From assembly GCA_964367685.1 (NCBI GenBank), contig CAYIYM010000009.1:1-64000 (forward strand): a stretch of DNA of 64,000 nt, given 5' to 3'. Shown one piece after another: positions 53,787 to 62,374 of the stretch. The notes below the pieces were generated by a model. That model had not been told where the DNA came from, did not search any database, and was given only the letters and a program-made list of their open reading frames with translations. The stretch comes from CAUPWF01 sp964367685 (GTDB taxonomy: Bacteria > Bacillota > Clostridia > Lachnospirales > Lachnospiraceae). The position numbers and the translations under genes are program-made. Positions within the stretch are counted from its first letter, which is position 1. Each line of letters opens with the position of its first letter.

Positions 53787-54737
53787 GTGTCACAAATAGG
53801 AGTTGTTTTTAACATTCAGCGATTTACAATTCATGATGGTCCAGGATTGCGTACCGAGCTATTTTTAAAGGGGTGTCCCCTTCGTTGTAAATGGTGTAGC
53901 AATCCAGAAAGCTGGCTAATGAAAATTCAGCCAGGCATTTACAAGACAAAATGTATTTCGTATAAGAAATGTGCATCTTGTACGGAAGTTTGCCCACAAG
54001 AAGGAGCTTTAAATTTCTATCGTGGCAAAATAAAAGAAATTGATAGAAGTAAGTGCACAGATTGTCTTGCGTGTCATAGAGAGTGTCCAGCAGAAGCAAT
54101 TAAACAGTGGGGCAAAGAGATGTCGGTGAATGAGTGTATGAAAGAAATTCGAAAGGATGTCGGTTATTACGAGCGTTCAGGAGGAGGCGTCACAATATCT
54201 GGAGGAGAGCCCTTGTTACAAAGTGATTTTGTATCAGAGTTATTTAAGGCTTGTAAAGAAGAGAATATTCATACATGCTTTGAATCTTCATTCTATGGAA
54301 AATGGAGTGATATTCAAAAAGTAGAACCTTATACAGATTTGTTTATCTCAGACATCAAACATATGGATACAGCGATTCATAAAGAGTATACAGGTGTAGG
54401 AAATGAAAGTATTTTAGAGAATCTGAAGAAGTTAACAGGTGAAGGCAGAGAAGTGATACTTCGAATTCCAGTTATTCCAAATGTGAATGATGATATGGAG
54501 AATATCGAAGCAACCGCTGATTTTATTATAAACGAGTTGAATGGAAAGGTAAGAACCTTACAATTACTGAGTTTTATGCGTTTGGGAGAAGAGAAATATG
54601 CTTCTCTTGGAATGGAATATCAAATGGAGAAAGTAAGAATAAATAGAAGATCATTTCAGAAAAAGGTATCTGAAATTTCAAAATATTTTAATAGCCGTGG
54701 CATTCATTGCTTAGTAGGCACAAAGGAAAAAGAATAA
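53787..54737 (+). CDS. Glycyl radical enzyme activating enzyme 2
   Basis: A 316-residue radical-SAM activase, same length and layout as the one at 31039: RFTIHDGPGLRTELFLKGC with Cys30, Cys34 and Cys37, two ferredoxin-like clusters (CASCTEVCP; CTDCLACHRECP), and YYERSGGGVTISGGE. It starts with GTG, with TAGGAGGAAAT upstream. It is 30 bases from its partner enzyme. The two activases are so alike that cross-activation is possible. Confidence 0.95.
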   Translation: MSQIGVVFNIQRFTIHDGPGLRTELFLKGCPLRCKWCSNPESWLMKIQPGIYKTKCISYKKCASCTEVCPQEGALNFYRGKIKEIDRSKCTDCLACHRECPAEAIKQWGKEMSVNECMKEIRKDVGYYERSGGGVTISGGEPLLQSDFVSELFKACKEENIHTCFESSFYGKWSDIQKVEPYTDLFISDIKHMDTAIHKEYTGVGNESILENLKKLTGEGREVILRIPVIPNVNDDMENIEATADFIINELNGKVRTLQLLSFMRLGEEKYASLGMEYQMEKVRINRRSFQKKVSEISKYFNSRGIHCLVGTKEKE

Positions 54738-54767
54738 AAAAATCACATATTTTCAGGAGGAAACATT

Positions 54768-57266
54768 ATGAGCATTAAACACACAACAGCATGTGGAACA
54801 GAGGCGTTTGACAAAACCTATAGCCTAGGGTACCAAGTAAATCACGAGGACTGGTCACCATTCCCAAGAGTTAACTTCTTGAGACAGAAATTCTTAGATA
54901 GACCTTATGATGTTGATGTTGAGAGACTAAGACTTGTTACAGAATCTTACAAAAAGACAGAGGGGATGCCAAGAAAACTTCAATGTGCATATGCCTTTGA
55001 AAACATCTTATTAAACACAGAGTTACATGTTTACGAGCAAGATCTTATCTTAGGAGAAATTGCTGCACCAGCAAAAGCTTCACCAATCTATCCAGAATTT
55101 TCGGCGAACTGGATTATTGATGAAATTTTAAACTCACCATTTGAAGAGCGTGCAAATGACCAATTTTATATAAGAAATGATGAAGATAGAAAAGAAATTG
55201 TTGAATTATGTAAATACTGGCAAGGAAAATCAATTGAAGATCGCGTAAATGGAAGATTAGAAAAAGAGCAAACAATTGGTTCCCAGTTAGGTGAGAAAAT
55301 CTTCCAAACAAATGTATATCATTATGCAGGAGTAGGCCATTTAGCAATTGATTATGATAAATTAATGACAGTTGGATACAATGGAATTATTGCAGATGCA
55401 AAAGCAGGATTAGAAAAAATTAGTAAGATGGACCCAGAGTACGGCGAGAAGAGAGATTTCTATCAAGCAATGATTATTATGCTTGAAGCTGCTAAGAAGT
55501 ATATTCTTCGTTATGCTGACTTGGCGGAAGCTAAGGCAAAAGAGGAAAAAGATGAGAAGCGCAAAGCGGAGTTAGAGGCGATGTCAGCAAACTGTCATGC
55601 AATTGCAGGTGATGCTCCAACAACATTTTGGCAAGCGATGCAGTTATTTAATATTGCGACATCATTAATCCAAATTGAAGGAAATGGACATTCAATCTCT
55701 TACGGACGTATGGATCAATGGTTATTGCCATATTATGAAGCAGATATGAAAAACAACACAATTTCTAAGGAATTTGTGCTTGAGCTTATTGAAGTTCAGT
55801 ATGTTAAAATGAATAACCCAACTAAATTAAAAGACAAAGGAACTGTAATTGTACGTAACGGACGTGGTTTCGGTGGAGAGTCTCTTACAATTGGTGGGGT
55901 TGATAGCGAAGGAAATGATGTAACAAATGATTTAACAATGTTGATGTTAGAAGGTTCTGCACATACACGTATGATGAATCCATGGGTTTGTGTGCGTATG
56001 CATGAAAATACACCTTATGAACTGAAAGTGAAAGCAGTTGAGTGTATTCGTGCAGGATATGGTCATCCAAAACTTTTCAACGATGCTCCAACAATTAAGG
56101 CTATGATGAGTAAAGGAATGACTTTAGAAGAGGCGAGACAATACTGTGTAGTTGGTTGTGTAGAGCCAAGCTTACCTGGTAAAGAGTTTGGATGGCATGA
56201 TGCTGCTTATGTAAATACAGCAAAAATGATGGAAATGGTATTAAACGGAGGAAGAGTAATTGGTAAAGGATTACAAGTTCCAGAGAATACACAAATTGGA
56301 CCAGACACAGGAAGTTTGGAAACATATCAGACTTTTGACGAAGTGCTTGAAAGTGTAGATAAGCAATTTGCATATTGGTGTGATCAAATGTGTAGCAGTT
56401 TAAATATTATTGAAGAAGCGCATAGAGTATGCAAGCCTACACCATATGTTTCGGCATTCTTTGGAAACTGTATTGAAACAGGAAAAGACTTGACAGAAGG
56501 CGGAGCGAAGTATAATGGTATCGGACCACAAGCTAGTGGTGTTGCTACATGTGCAGATTCCCTTGCAACAATTAAACAACTAGTATTTGATGAGAAGAAA
56601 TACACAGGAGCGGAATTACTTCAAGCTGTTAAAGATAACTGGGTAGGACACGAGAAATTATATGCTCTAGTAAATAGTACAAAAGTGCATCACTATGGAA
56701 ATGATGATGACTATGCAGATGATTTATTCAAGTGGATGTTTGAGTGCTACTGCAGACATATTAAAGGTAGACCAACACTAAGAGGAGGCGGATTTAGCCC
56801 TGGTGTTTACTCTGTAAATGCGAATGTAGGAATGGGTCTGTTTACAAATGCATCACTTGATGGTCGTACAGCAGGAGAAGCTATTTCGGATAACATGAGT
56901 CCTGTTCATACAGACGGTGGATCTCATGACTATATGGGACCAACTGCTATTGCGAATTCAGTAGCTAAAGTTGATCATAGTCTTGCAAGTAACGGAACAT
57001 TATTAAATGTTAGATTCCCACAAGAAGCGGTAGCTGGAACTGAGGGAAGAGATAACCTAGTTAGTTTTATCGATGAGTATATGTCAAAGAAACCAATGCA
57101 CGTGCAATTTAACGTTATGAGTTCAGAGACAATGAAAGCTGCTCAAAAGAATCCAGAAAACTATAAAGATATGTTAGTTCGTGTAGCAGGATACAGTGCA
57201 TATTTTGTAGAACTTGGAAAGCCATTACAAAAAGACTTGATTCAAAGAACAGAATTACGTTTCTAA
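54768..57266 (+). CDS. Glycyl radical enzyme 2 (eliminase/lyase branch)
   Basis: An 832-residue glycyl radical enzyme with the radical site in RVAGYSAYF (Gly808) and the thiyl/base pair in VGCVEPSLPG (Cys464, Glu466). The last 28 residues are almost identical to enzyme 1, as are long internal blocks, but the N-terminal third and the active-site-lining segments differ: AGVGHLAIDY versus AGAGHLSIDY, LRGGGFSPG versus ARGGRFNPG. Different but related substrates are likely. No transporter follows in the operon; a terminator lies 34 bases downstream. The substrate is unknown. Confidence 0.93.
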   Translation: MSIKHTTACGTEAFDKTYSLGYQVNHEDWSPFPRVNFLRQKFLDRPYDVDVERLRLVTESYKKTEGMPRKLQCAYAFENILLNTELHVYEQDLILGEIAAPAKASPIYPEFSANWIIDEILNSPFEERANDQFYIRNDEDRKEIVELCKYWQGKSIEDRVNGRLEKEQTIGSQLGEKIFQTNVYHYAGVGHLAIDYDKLMTVGYNGIIADAKAGLEKISKMDPEYGEKRDFYQAMIIMLEAAKKYILRYADLAEAKAKEEKDEKRKAELEAMSANCHAIAGDAPTTFWQAMQLFNIATSLIQIEGNGHSISYGRMDQWLLPYYEADMKNNTISKEFVLELIEVQYVKMNNPTKLKDKGTVIVRNGRGFGGESLTIGGVDSEGNDVTNDLTMLMLEGSAHTRMMNPWVCVRMHENTPYELKVKAVECIRAGYGHPKLFNDAPTIKAMMSKGMTLEEARQYCVVGCVEPSLPGKEFGWHDAAYVNTAKMMEMVLNGGRVIGKGLQVPENTQIGPDTGSLETYQTFDEVLESVDKQFAYWCDQMCSSLNIIEEAHRVCKPTPYVSAFFGNCIETGKDLTEGGAKYNGIGPQASGVATCADSLATIKQLVFDEKKYTGAELLQAVKDNWVGHEKLYALVNSTKVHHYGNDDDYADDLFKWMFECYCRHIKGRPTLRGGGFSPGVYSVNANVGMGLFTNASLDGRTAGEAISDNMSPVHTDGGSHDYMGPTAIANSVAKVDHSLASNGTLLNVRFPQEAVAGTEGRDNLVSFIDEYMSKKPMHVQFNVMSSETMKAAQKNPENYKDMLVRVAGYSAYFVELGKPLQKDLIQRTELRF

Positions 57267-57300
57267 AAAGAAATTTCATAATCTGAATTATAATAATAAG

Positions 57301-57359
57301 AACACACTATATGAAGCGATTCCTTGTAAAGGGGGTTATTATGGTGTGTTTTTATTTTT
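57301..57359 (+). terminator. Terminator of GRE cassette 2
   Basis: AACACACTAT (57301-57310) pairs with ATGGTGTGTT (57341-57350, one G-T), followed by TTTATTTTTA. Confidence 0.8.
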
Positions 57360-57516
57360 ATCAAATGACTAAGAAATAGAGGTATTCAGCAGCAATAAGA
57401 AAATATAATATAAAATTTATAGAAATTTTATAGAAAAAACCGTAAGGAATTGCATTCTCAACTGTCTATATAGTATAGAGAAAAGCAACAGTGCGTTGCA
57501 TGAATGGCGGTGAAAG

Positions 57517-57888
57517 ATGAGAAGAAAAATATTTCTATGTATATTCATTATATTGTGTTTTATATGGAGTTGTGGCCAGGTCAGTGTAGAGGTACGAAGT
57601 GTAACTACAATCGTTTCAGGATCGAATATTGAAGATTATTATGTACTGGAGACAAATATGATTTATATTCCGGATCGATTGTTGGCATACTATATTGTAA
57701 ATGAATATGTAAATAATCAATTGATAGGGGAGATGGCTCCAGAAAAGAAAGAAGATAGGGCGGATAAAATATGCATCAATGTGGAAAAGAAGATTTTGGG
57801 ATTTGTAATTGTGGAAAAAGAAGACTTAGAAATTCAATGTGAATTGATTGAAGGCGACGATCAAAAATATATATGGACTATCAAATAA
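57517..57888 (+). CDS. Small predicted lipoprotein of unknown function
   Basis: A 123-residue protein. Residues 1-18 are a signal peptide with a lipobox-like FIWSC ending, so Cys19 may be lipidated. The rest is a mixed alpha/beta domain with charged residues and no motif I recognise (SGSNIEDYYVLETNMIY, CINVEKKILGFVIV). A TTGCAT-18-TATAGA promoter lies at 57450-57479. It stands alone between GRE cassette 2 and the convergent permease operon. Confidence 0.75.
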   Translation: MRRKIFLCIFIILCFIWSCGQVSVEVRSVTTIVSGSNIEDYYVLETNMIYIPDRLLAYYIVNEYVNNQLIGEMAPEKKEDRADKICINVEKKILGFVIVEKEDLEIQCELIEGDDQKYIWTIK

Positions 57889-57891
57889 AAA

Positions 57892-57921
57892 GAGGAATTT
57901 ACAAAATCTTGTAAATTCCTC
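57892..57921. terminator. Bidirectional terminator
   Basis: Perfect 13-bp stem GAGGAATTTACAA / TTGTAAATTCCTC with loop AATC. It is followed by TTTTT on the minus strand (permease operon) and preceded by AAAAA on the plus strand (lipoprotein gene). Confidence 0.93.
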
Positions 57922-57929
57922 AAATACTA

Positions 57930-59294
57930 TTATTTTTCGAAAATTGTTCCAACGCAATATGGTTTTGCGCTCTTCATTGTTTTCATTAAGTAGTAGTAAG
58001 CAATTCCTGTTGGTAATAAACTTACATACCAAGAAAGGTCTACGAATAATAAAGAACAAGCAGAACCAATTAGAATCGCAAGCATTGCTGCCCAGTTTAC
58101 ACCTTTGTAAATTCCGTTGCGATCATATAATTTATCCACGTCTAATTTCTTCTTACGTAAGATATAGTAATCTACAACCATTACAGAGAAAATTGGTCCT
58201 AAGAAAGCAGAGTAAATTTTTGTGAATAAACTTAATCCTTCTGCTGATTCTGGAGTTACTAGTAACCATGGGCAAGCAGCAATTGAAAGGATACCAACGA
58301 TGATTGTACAGTATTTCCAAGGTAATTTTGTTGCTTCCATTAATACGTATGCTGGAGGTACGATGTTATTAAGTACATTTGTTGTAACCTGTGCAAATGC
58401 GATGAATAGTAATGTAACAATTGTTAAGAATTTGCTATCCATTGCTGTTGAGAATACAAGAACAGGGTCACTATTTCCTGTTGCAGCTGTTACTAATAGA
58501 CCGATAAGTCCCATGAATAATGTTACAGGAAGGATAGCCAATGTGTAGATACTTCCTGTTTTTACTGGACCTACGCTATGTCTTAGGTTACGAGAATAAT
58601 CAGAAGCATTAATGATCATTGTTGAGTAAATTCCTAAGAATGAAGTTGTTGCTGCCCAGAAAGGTAAGCCCCATGTTCCAGTAATATTAGAAAAACTATC
58701 GCCGATTTCTGTAGCGAACTCAGTTTGTACTACATATAGCATATAGATCAAAATACCAATGATGAAAATACTTGAAACATTCTGTAACCATTTAATCTCT
58801 TTGAATCCACGAATAGAAAGACCAACTTGAAGAATTGTAAATAGTACAAATACAACTGGTAAGTTATTGAAGCCTGTCAATAATACTAAACATGAATTAA
58901 TGGCACTTGCCCCAACCCAACTCTGGAAACCAAACCAGATAATAGCAGGTACACCACGAAGTAGTCCTGGAATCTTAACACCAGTAGTACCAAAGCTACT
59001 TCTAAGTTGAATACTATATGGAATTCCATATTTATGACCACAGTTACCAATGATTACAAGTGCAATTGCAATTACAAGACATCCGATAGCCATTGCGATA
59101 ATTGCTTGTGTAATAGTGAGTGTTCCAATTAAAGCAGCACCCATTGAAAATGTTCCGATAGAAACACATCCGCCCAAGAAGCTGGCAGTATATGAAAGTG
59201 GATCCATAATACGTTCTTTTGTTGGTTGTAAATCTTTGTCTACTGTTTGTGCAATAGATTCACTTAGTACTTTATTATCAATCATTTTACTCAT
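57930..59294 (-). CDS. NCS1 family permease (allantoin/hydantoin/nucleobase)
   Basis: A 454-residue transporter with 12 helices and an N-terminal DLQPTKERIMDPLSYTASF typical of nucleobase-cation-symport-1 proteins. GVPAIIWFGFQSWVGASAIN is the substrate-site helix, including the Trp and Gln that bind the ring in hydantoin and allantoin carriers, and INASDYSRNLRH is the family's cytoplasmic signature. It lies 15 bases after the allantoinase-like gene, so the pair probably imports and opens allantoin or a hydantoin. Confidence 0.92.
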   Translation of the reverse strand: MSKMIDNKVLSESIAQTVDKDLQPTKERIMDPLSYTASFLGGCVSIGTFSMGAALIGTLTITQAIIAMAIGCLVIAIALVIIGNCGHKYGIPYSIQLRSSFGTTGVKIPGLLRGVPAIIWFGFQSWVGASAINSCLVLLTGFNNLPVVFVLFTILQVGLSIRGFKEIKWLQNVSSIFIIGILIYMLYVVQTEFATEIGDSFSNITGTWGLPFWAATTSFLGIYSTMIINASDYSRNLRHSVGPVKTGSIYTLAILPVTLFMGLIGLLVTAATGNSDPVLVFSTAMDSKFLTIVTLLFIAFAQVTTNVLNNIVPPAYVLMEATKLPWKYCTIIVGILSIAACPWLLVTPESAEGLSLFTKIYSAFLGPIFSVMVVDYYILRKKKLDVDKLYDRNGIYKGVNWAAMLAILIGSACSLLFVDLSWYVSLLPTGIAYYYLMKTMKSAKPYCVGTIFEK

Positions 59295-59309
59295 TTTATT
59301 ATCCCCAAT

Positions 59310-60683
59310 CTATTTTGTTTTTTTAATTAATTCTCCATAGCCTCTTTCTCCAAGAATTACATCATCTTGAACAACAATCTCACCGCGAATGATTGTACAT
59401 ACTGGCATTCCGGTTCCTTTCATTCCAACAAATGATGAAATCTTATTTTTGTAATGAAGTGATTCACTTGTGATTTCCCATTCTTTTTCTGGATCGATAA
59501 TTACAATGTCAGCATCAAATCCAATTTTAATATCTCCTTTTTGACCATAGATGCCAAATGCTTTTGCAGGTAGTACAGCCATTGAATTTGCTAATACAGT
59601 AGGGGAGATGTTACGTTTTACACATCCCTCGTAGAATGAAACTTGAAAACCACTTTGAATTCCGCTCATACCGCCCCATACTTGGAATACATTTTCGATT
59701 TTGCTTCCCAATACTTCATTGAATTTTTCGTCATATGTACAAGGTGAATGATCGCTAGCAATACCGCTAAATGTTCCATCTACTACATATTCCCACATGC
59801 GTTCAACTTCTTCTTGTGTACGAAGAGGTGGTGCACATTTGAAAAGTGGTCCATTTTCAATAACGTCTTCTTCTGTCATACTCAAATAGTGAGTACATGT
59901 TTCAGCAGTAATGTCGTATCCTGCTTCTTGTGCTTCTTTGATTTTTTGTGCAACATCTGGACTACTAACGTGGCAAATGTGTGTTTTACATCCAGTTGCT
60001 TTTGCAATTTCAATAATTGCATCAGTTGCAACCATTTCTGCAACGACAGGTCTAGAATCAAGGAAGGCTCTCCAGTCAAGGCGTCCTTCTTCTTGCATTC
60101 TTTTTTCTTGCCACTTAATCATTGAGAAATCTTCACAATGGAATCCAGCACGACCATCAAATTTTTGGATACGCTCCATTGCTTCGTATACTTGTCCGTA
60201 GTTTAATGAACTGTAATCAGGTGATACAGGACCGATAAATGATTTGAATGCAACACATCCGCGTTCGTTTAAACCTTCTAAGTCTTCAAAGTTTGATTCT
60301 ACTAAGCCGCCCCAAAAAGAGAAGTCTACAAAAGATTTAGGACCTACAGAATTTAGCTTCTGATCAAAGATTTCTTTGTTGGTTAAAGCTGGCTCATTTT
60401 GTAATGGCATATCAATGATTGTTGTATAACCACCAACGGCTGCTGCCTTGGTTCCACATTCAAAATCTTCTCTCCACTCATAACCTGGATCATTTAAATG
60501 TGCATGAGTATCAATTGCGCCAGGGAAAACGAATTTTCCGGCTGCATCAATTGTTTTTACAGCGTCAGATGATGTGTTTACATCAAGAATTGCTTGGATT
60601 TTGCCATTTTTTATACCTATGTTACCTTCAAAAACATCATCAGAAGTAACAACTTTTCCATTTTTGATTAGCAAATCGTACAT
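59310..60683 (-). CDS. allB: Allantoinase/dihydropyrimidinase-type amidohydrolase
   Basis: A 457-residue cyclic amidohydrolase. It has the metal motif DTHAHLNDPG, the carboxylated-Lys segment VAFKSFIG, HCEDF, HICHVSS and SDHSPC, all required for a binuclear metal centre. EWREDFECGTKAAAVGGYTT favours allantoinase over dihydropyrimidinase, so allantoin to allantoate is my first choice; hydantoin is the alternative. The start is ATG at 60683, because GGAGGAATTAAA directly precedes it; the extra 40 codons upstream look non-coding. It begins the operon with the NCS1 permease. No later ureide genes are in the window. Confidence 0.88.
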   Translation of the reverse strand: MYDLLIKNGKVVTSDDVFEGNIGIKNGKIQAILDVNTSSDAVKTIDAAGKFVFPGAIDTHAHLNDPGYEWREDFECGTKAAAVGGYTTIIDMPLQNEPALTNKEIFDQKLNSVGPKSFVDFSFWGGLVESNFEDLEGLNERGCVAFKSFIGPVSPDYSSLNYGQVYEAMERIQKFDGRAGFHCEDFSMIKWQEKRMQEEGRLDWRAFLDSRPVVAEMVATDAIIEIAKATGCKTHICHVSSPDVAQKIKEAQEAGYDITAETCTHYLSMTEEDVIENGPLFKCAPPLRTQEEVERMWEYVVDGTFSGIASDHSPCTYDEKFNEVLGSKIENVFQVWGGMSGIQSGFQVSFYEGCVKRNISPTVLANSMAVLPAKAFGIYGQKGDIKIGFDADIVIIDPEKEWEITSESLHYKNKISSFVGMKGTGMPVCTIIRGEIVVQDDVILGERGYGELIKKTK

Positions 60684-60727
60684 TTTAATTCCTCCTTCAA
60701 TCAACCACTTTTTAATTTTATATTTAT

Positions 60728-60756
60728 ATTGTACTCTATTCGAAAGAAAACAACAA
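60728..60756 (-). promoter_or_regulatory. Promoter of the allantoinase-permease operon
   Basis: On the minus strand TTGTTG (complement of 60751-60756), 17-bp spacer, TACAAT (complement of 60728-60733), 45 bases before the start. Confidence 0.65.
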
Positions 60757-60901
60757 TGTACGTAAATTCTAAACTTGTCATGCATTTTTTGTGCAAAAAT
60801 CATAAAAAAACCTTAAGAAGAGAGAAAGAGACTATAAAAATGTAAAAAAAATTAAAAAATACGTTCAAATGTAAACCAGTTTTCAAAATATTGGAGTAAA
60901 A

Positions 60902-60948
60902 TGAGCTGCTGCTCACTGATTAATAATCAATCGGTAAGCAACAGCTCA
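60902..60948 (-). terminator. Terminator of the Asp-rich protein gene
   Basis: TGAGCTG(C)TGCT pairs with AGCA(A)CAGCTCA; on the minus strand it is followed by TTTTA. The rest of 60684-60980 holds only the promoter above and AT-rich sequence. Confidence 0.8.
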
Positions 60949-60980
60949 AAGTGTGTGAGTATTTAAATATTCAGTTGTAA

Positions 60981-62168
60981 TTAATCGTCAGACCCGTCAT
61001 CATCGTTATCATCATCGTCTTCGTTATCATCAGAGTCATTGTCATCATCATCGTCGCTATCATCAGAAACATCATAATCGTCATCGTTGTCGTCATCATC
61101 AGAAACATCATAATCGTCATCGTTGTCGTCATCATCGTTATCTACAACTGGTGCTGGAGTTGGTGCAACTTGTGCTTCATCGTTATCATCATCGTCATTA
61201 TCATCAGCATCATCATCCATGTCGTCGTTATCGTCATTCATGTCATCAGCGTCATCATCCATGTCAGTGTCATCGTCTAAATCATCATTGTCGTCATCCA
61301 TGTCAGTGTCATCGTCTAAGTCATCATTTCCTTCTACTTCAGAAGAAAGTATATTACCTGTTGTCGCATCGATGTTGTATTCATACTTAACTCCATCTTT
61401 ATAGAATTCTACTTCATAAACCATAATTCCATCATCGTAATCGAACTCTACTTCAAAATCAGTGCCGTCTACAACACCAGCATGTGCTAAGGCAGCTTCT
61501 TTAGCTACAGCAGACTCAATGTAAGATCCAGTATTTGGTGTACCCATATATTCAATATCATCATCTTCGAAATCATCATCTTTGGCATGTGCTAATAAAT
61601 TCAACTCATTGATAGTAAGAGGAGCTAATTCTTCAGAAGTTAATGTATTGTCATCATCTAGAATTTCTTCGATTAGTTTAGCTTTTGCTACAGAAATTCC
61701 GAACTTCTCAGCTAATTCTTGGGCTTCGATATCATTATCGTCAATATCTTCAAATAAAACAGATGCTGTGATATTTTGTGTAGCAAGGTAAGAATTTACT
61801 TGCTCAATAATTCGAGTTTCTAATGTGTTGTCTGTATCATCTCCTTCTAGAGAAAGTAGGATAGAGTTTGATTGTGGATCTAAATATCCATTTGCAATCA
61901 ATGTATCTACAATTTGAGGAATTGCTACATCGAGTGTAGAACCTTCTAAGTTCAATCCTTCTAATAATGTTTCAGCATCGTTATTCTTTGCGTCGATATC
62001 AACAACCTCTTCTTTTTTATTTAGATCTACTGAGATACTTGGATTTACATCAAATCCTAATGTATAAGTTGCTGCTTGTGCTGAGGTATTGTATACGTAA
62101 GCACCTCCGATTAATAATGTCATTGCTGCTGCTCCTGCAGTTATTTTTTTCCATGTGTTATTTTTCAT
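60981..62168 (-). CDS. Secreted RsgI-like/PepSY protein with Asp-rich tail
   Basis: A 395-residue exported protein. Signal peptide 1-33 (AAAMTLLIGGAYVYNTSAQA); residues 34-205 match the outside domain of RsgI anti-sigma factors (GFDVNPSISVDLNKKEEVVDI, LLEGLNLEGSTLDVAI); a PepSY domain at about 215-285 (AVAKEAALAHAGV, YEVEFYKDGVKYEYNID); then about 110 residues almost entirely Asp with Asn, Ser and Met, broken by VAPTPAPVV. The RsgI-like part has neither the cytoplasmic anti-sigma domain nor a membrane helix. The tail should bind calcium or other cations and be disordered. The function is unknown; a role in metal or wall-polymer sensing is possible. Confidence 0.82.
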   Translation of the reverse strand: MKNNTWKKITAGAAAMTLLIGGAYVYNTSAQAATYTLGFDVNPSISVDLNKKEEVVDIDAKNNDAETLLEGLNLEGSTLDVAIPQIVDTLIANGYLDPQSNSILLSLEGDDTDNTLETRIIEQVNSYLATQNITASVLFEDIDDNDIEAQELAEKFGISVAKAKLIEEILDDDNTLTSEELAPLTINELNLLAHAKDDDFEDDDIEYMGTPNTGSYIESAVAKEAALAHAGVVDGTDFEVEFDYDDGIMVYEVEFYKDGVKYEYNIDATTGNILSSEVEGNDDLDDDTDMDDDNDDLDDDTDMDDDADDMNDDNDDMDDDADDNDDDDNDEAQVAPTPAPVVDNDDDDNDDDYDVSDDDDNDDDYDVSDDSDDDDDNDSDDNEDDDDNDDDGSDD

Positions 62169-62307
62169 TTTCTTATTCTCCTTTTTGTGTTTGATTTATT
62201 GTTGTATTTTGCGCTTTGAAACAATTGTTTTTTGCTCTTATACTTTATTAATGCATGGGAAATGATTTTTATTGCATGAAATTAAAAAAAATTTAAAAAT
62301 TTTGAAT

Positions 62308-62336
62308 TTGTTCTTGATTATGCTTTCAAGTATAAT
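62308..62336 (+). promoter_or_regulatory. Promoter of the endonuclease gene
   Basis: TTGTTC (62308-62313), 17-bp spacer, TATAAT (62331-62336), 39 bases before the start. Confidence 0.75.
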
Positions 62337-62374
62337 AAATAAGGGTTAAATTCGAGCGTAAAAGAAAGGTAAAT

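Noticed and set aside
61000..61340. Low-complexity CATCATC/GTCATC repeats, possible satellite or CRISPR
   Set aside because: They encode the Asp-rich tail of the minus-strand secreted protein; no spacer pattern.
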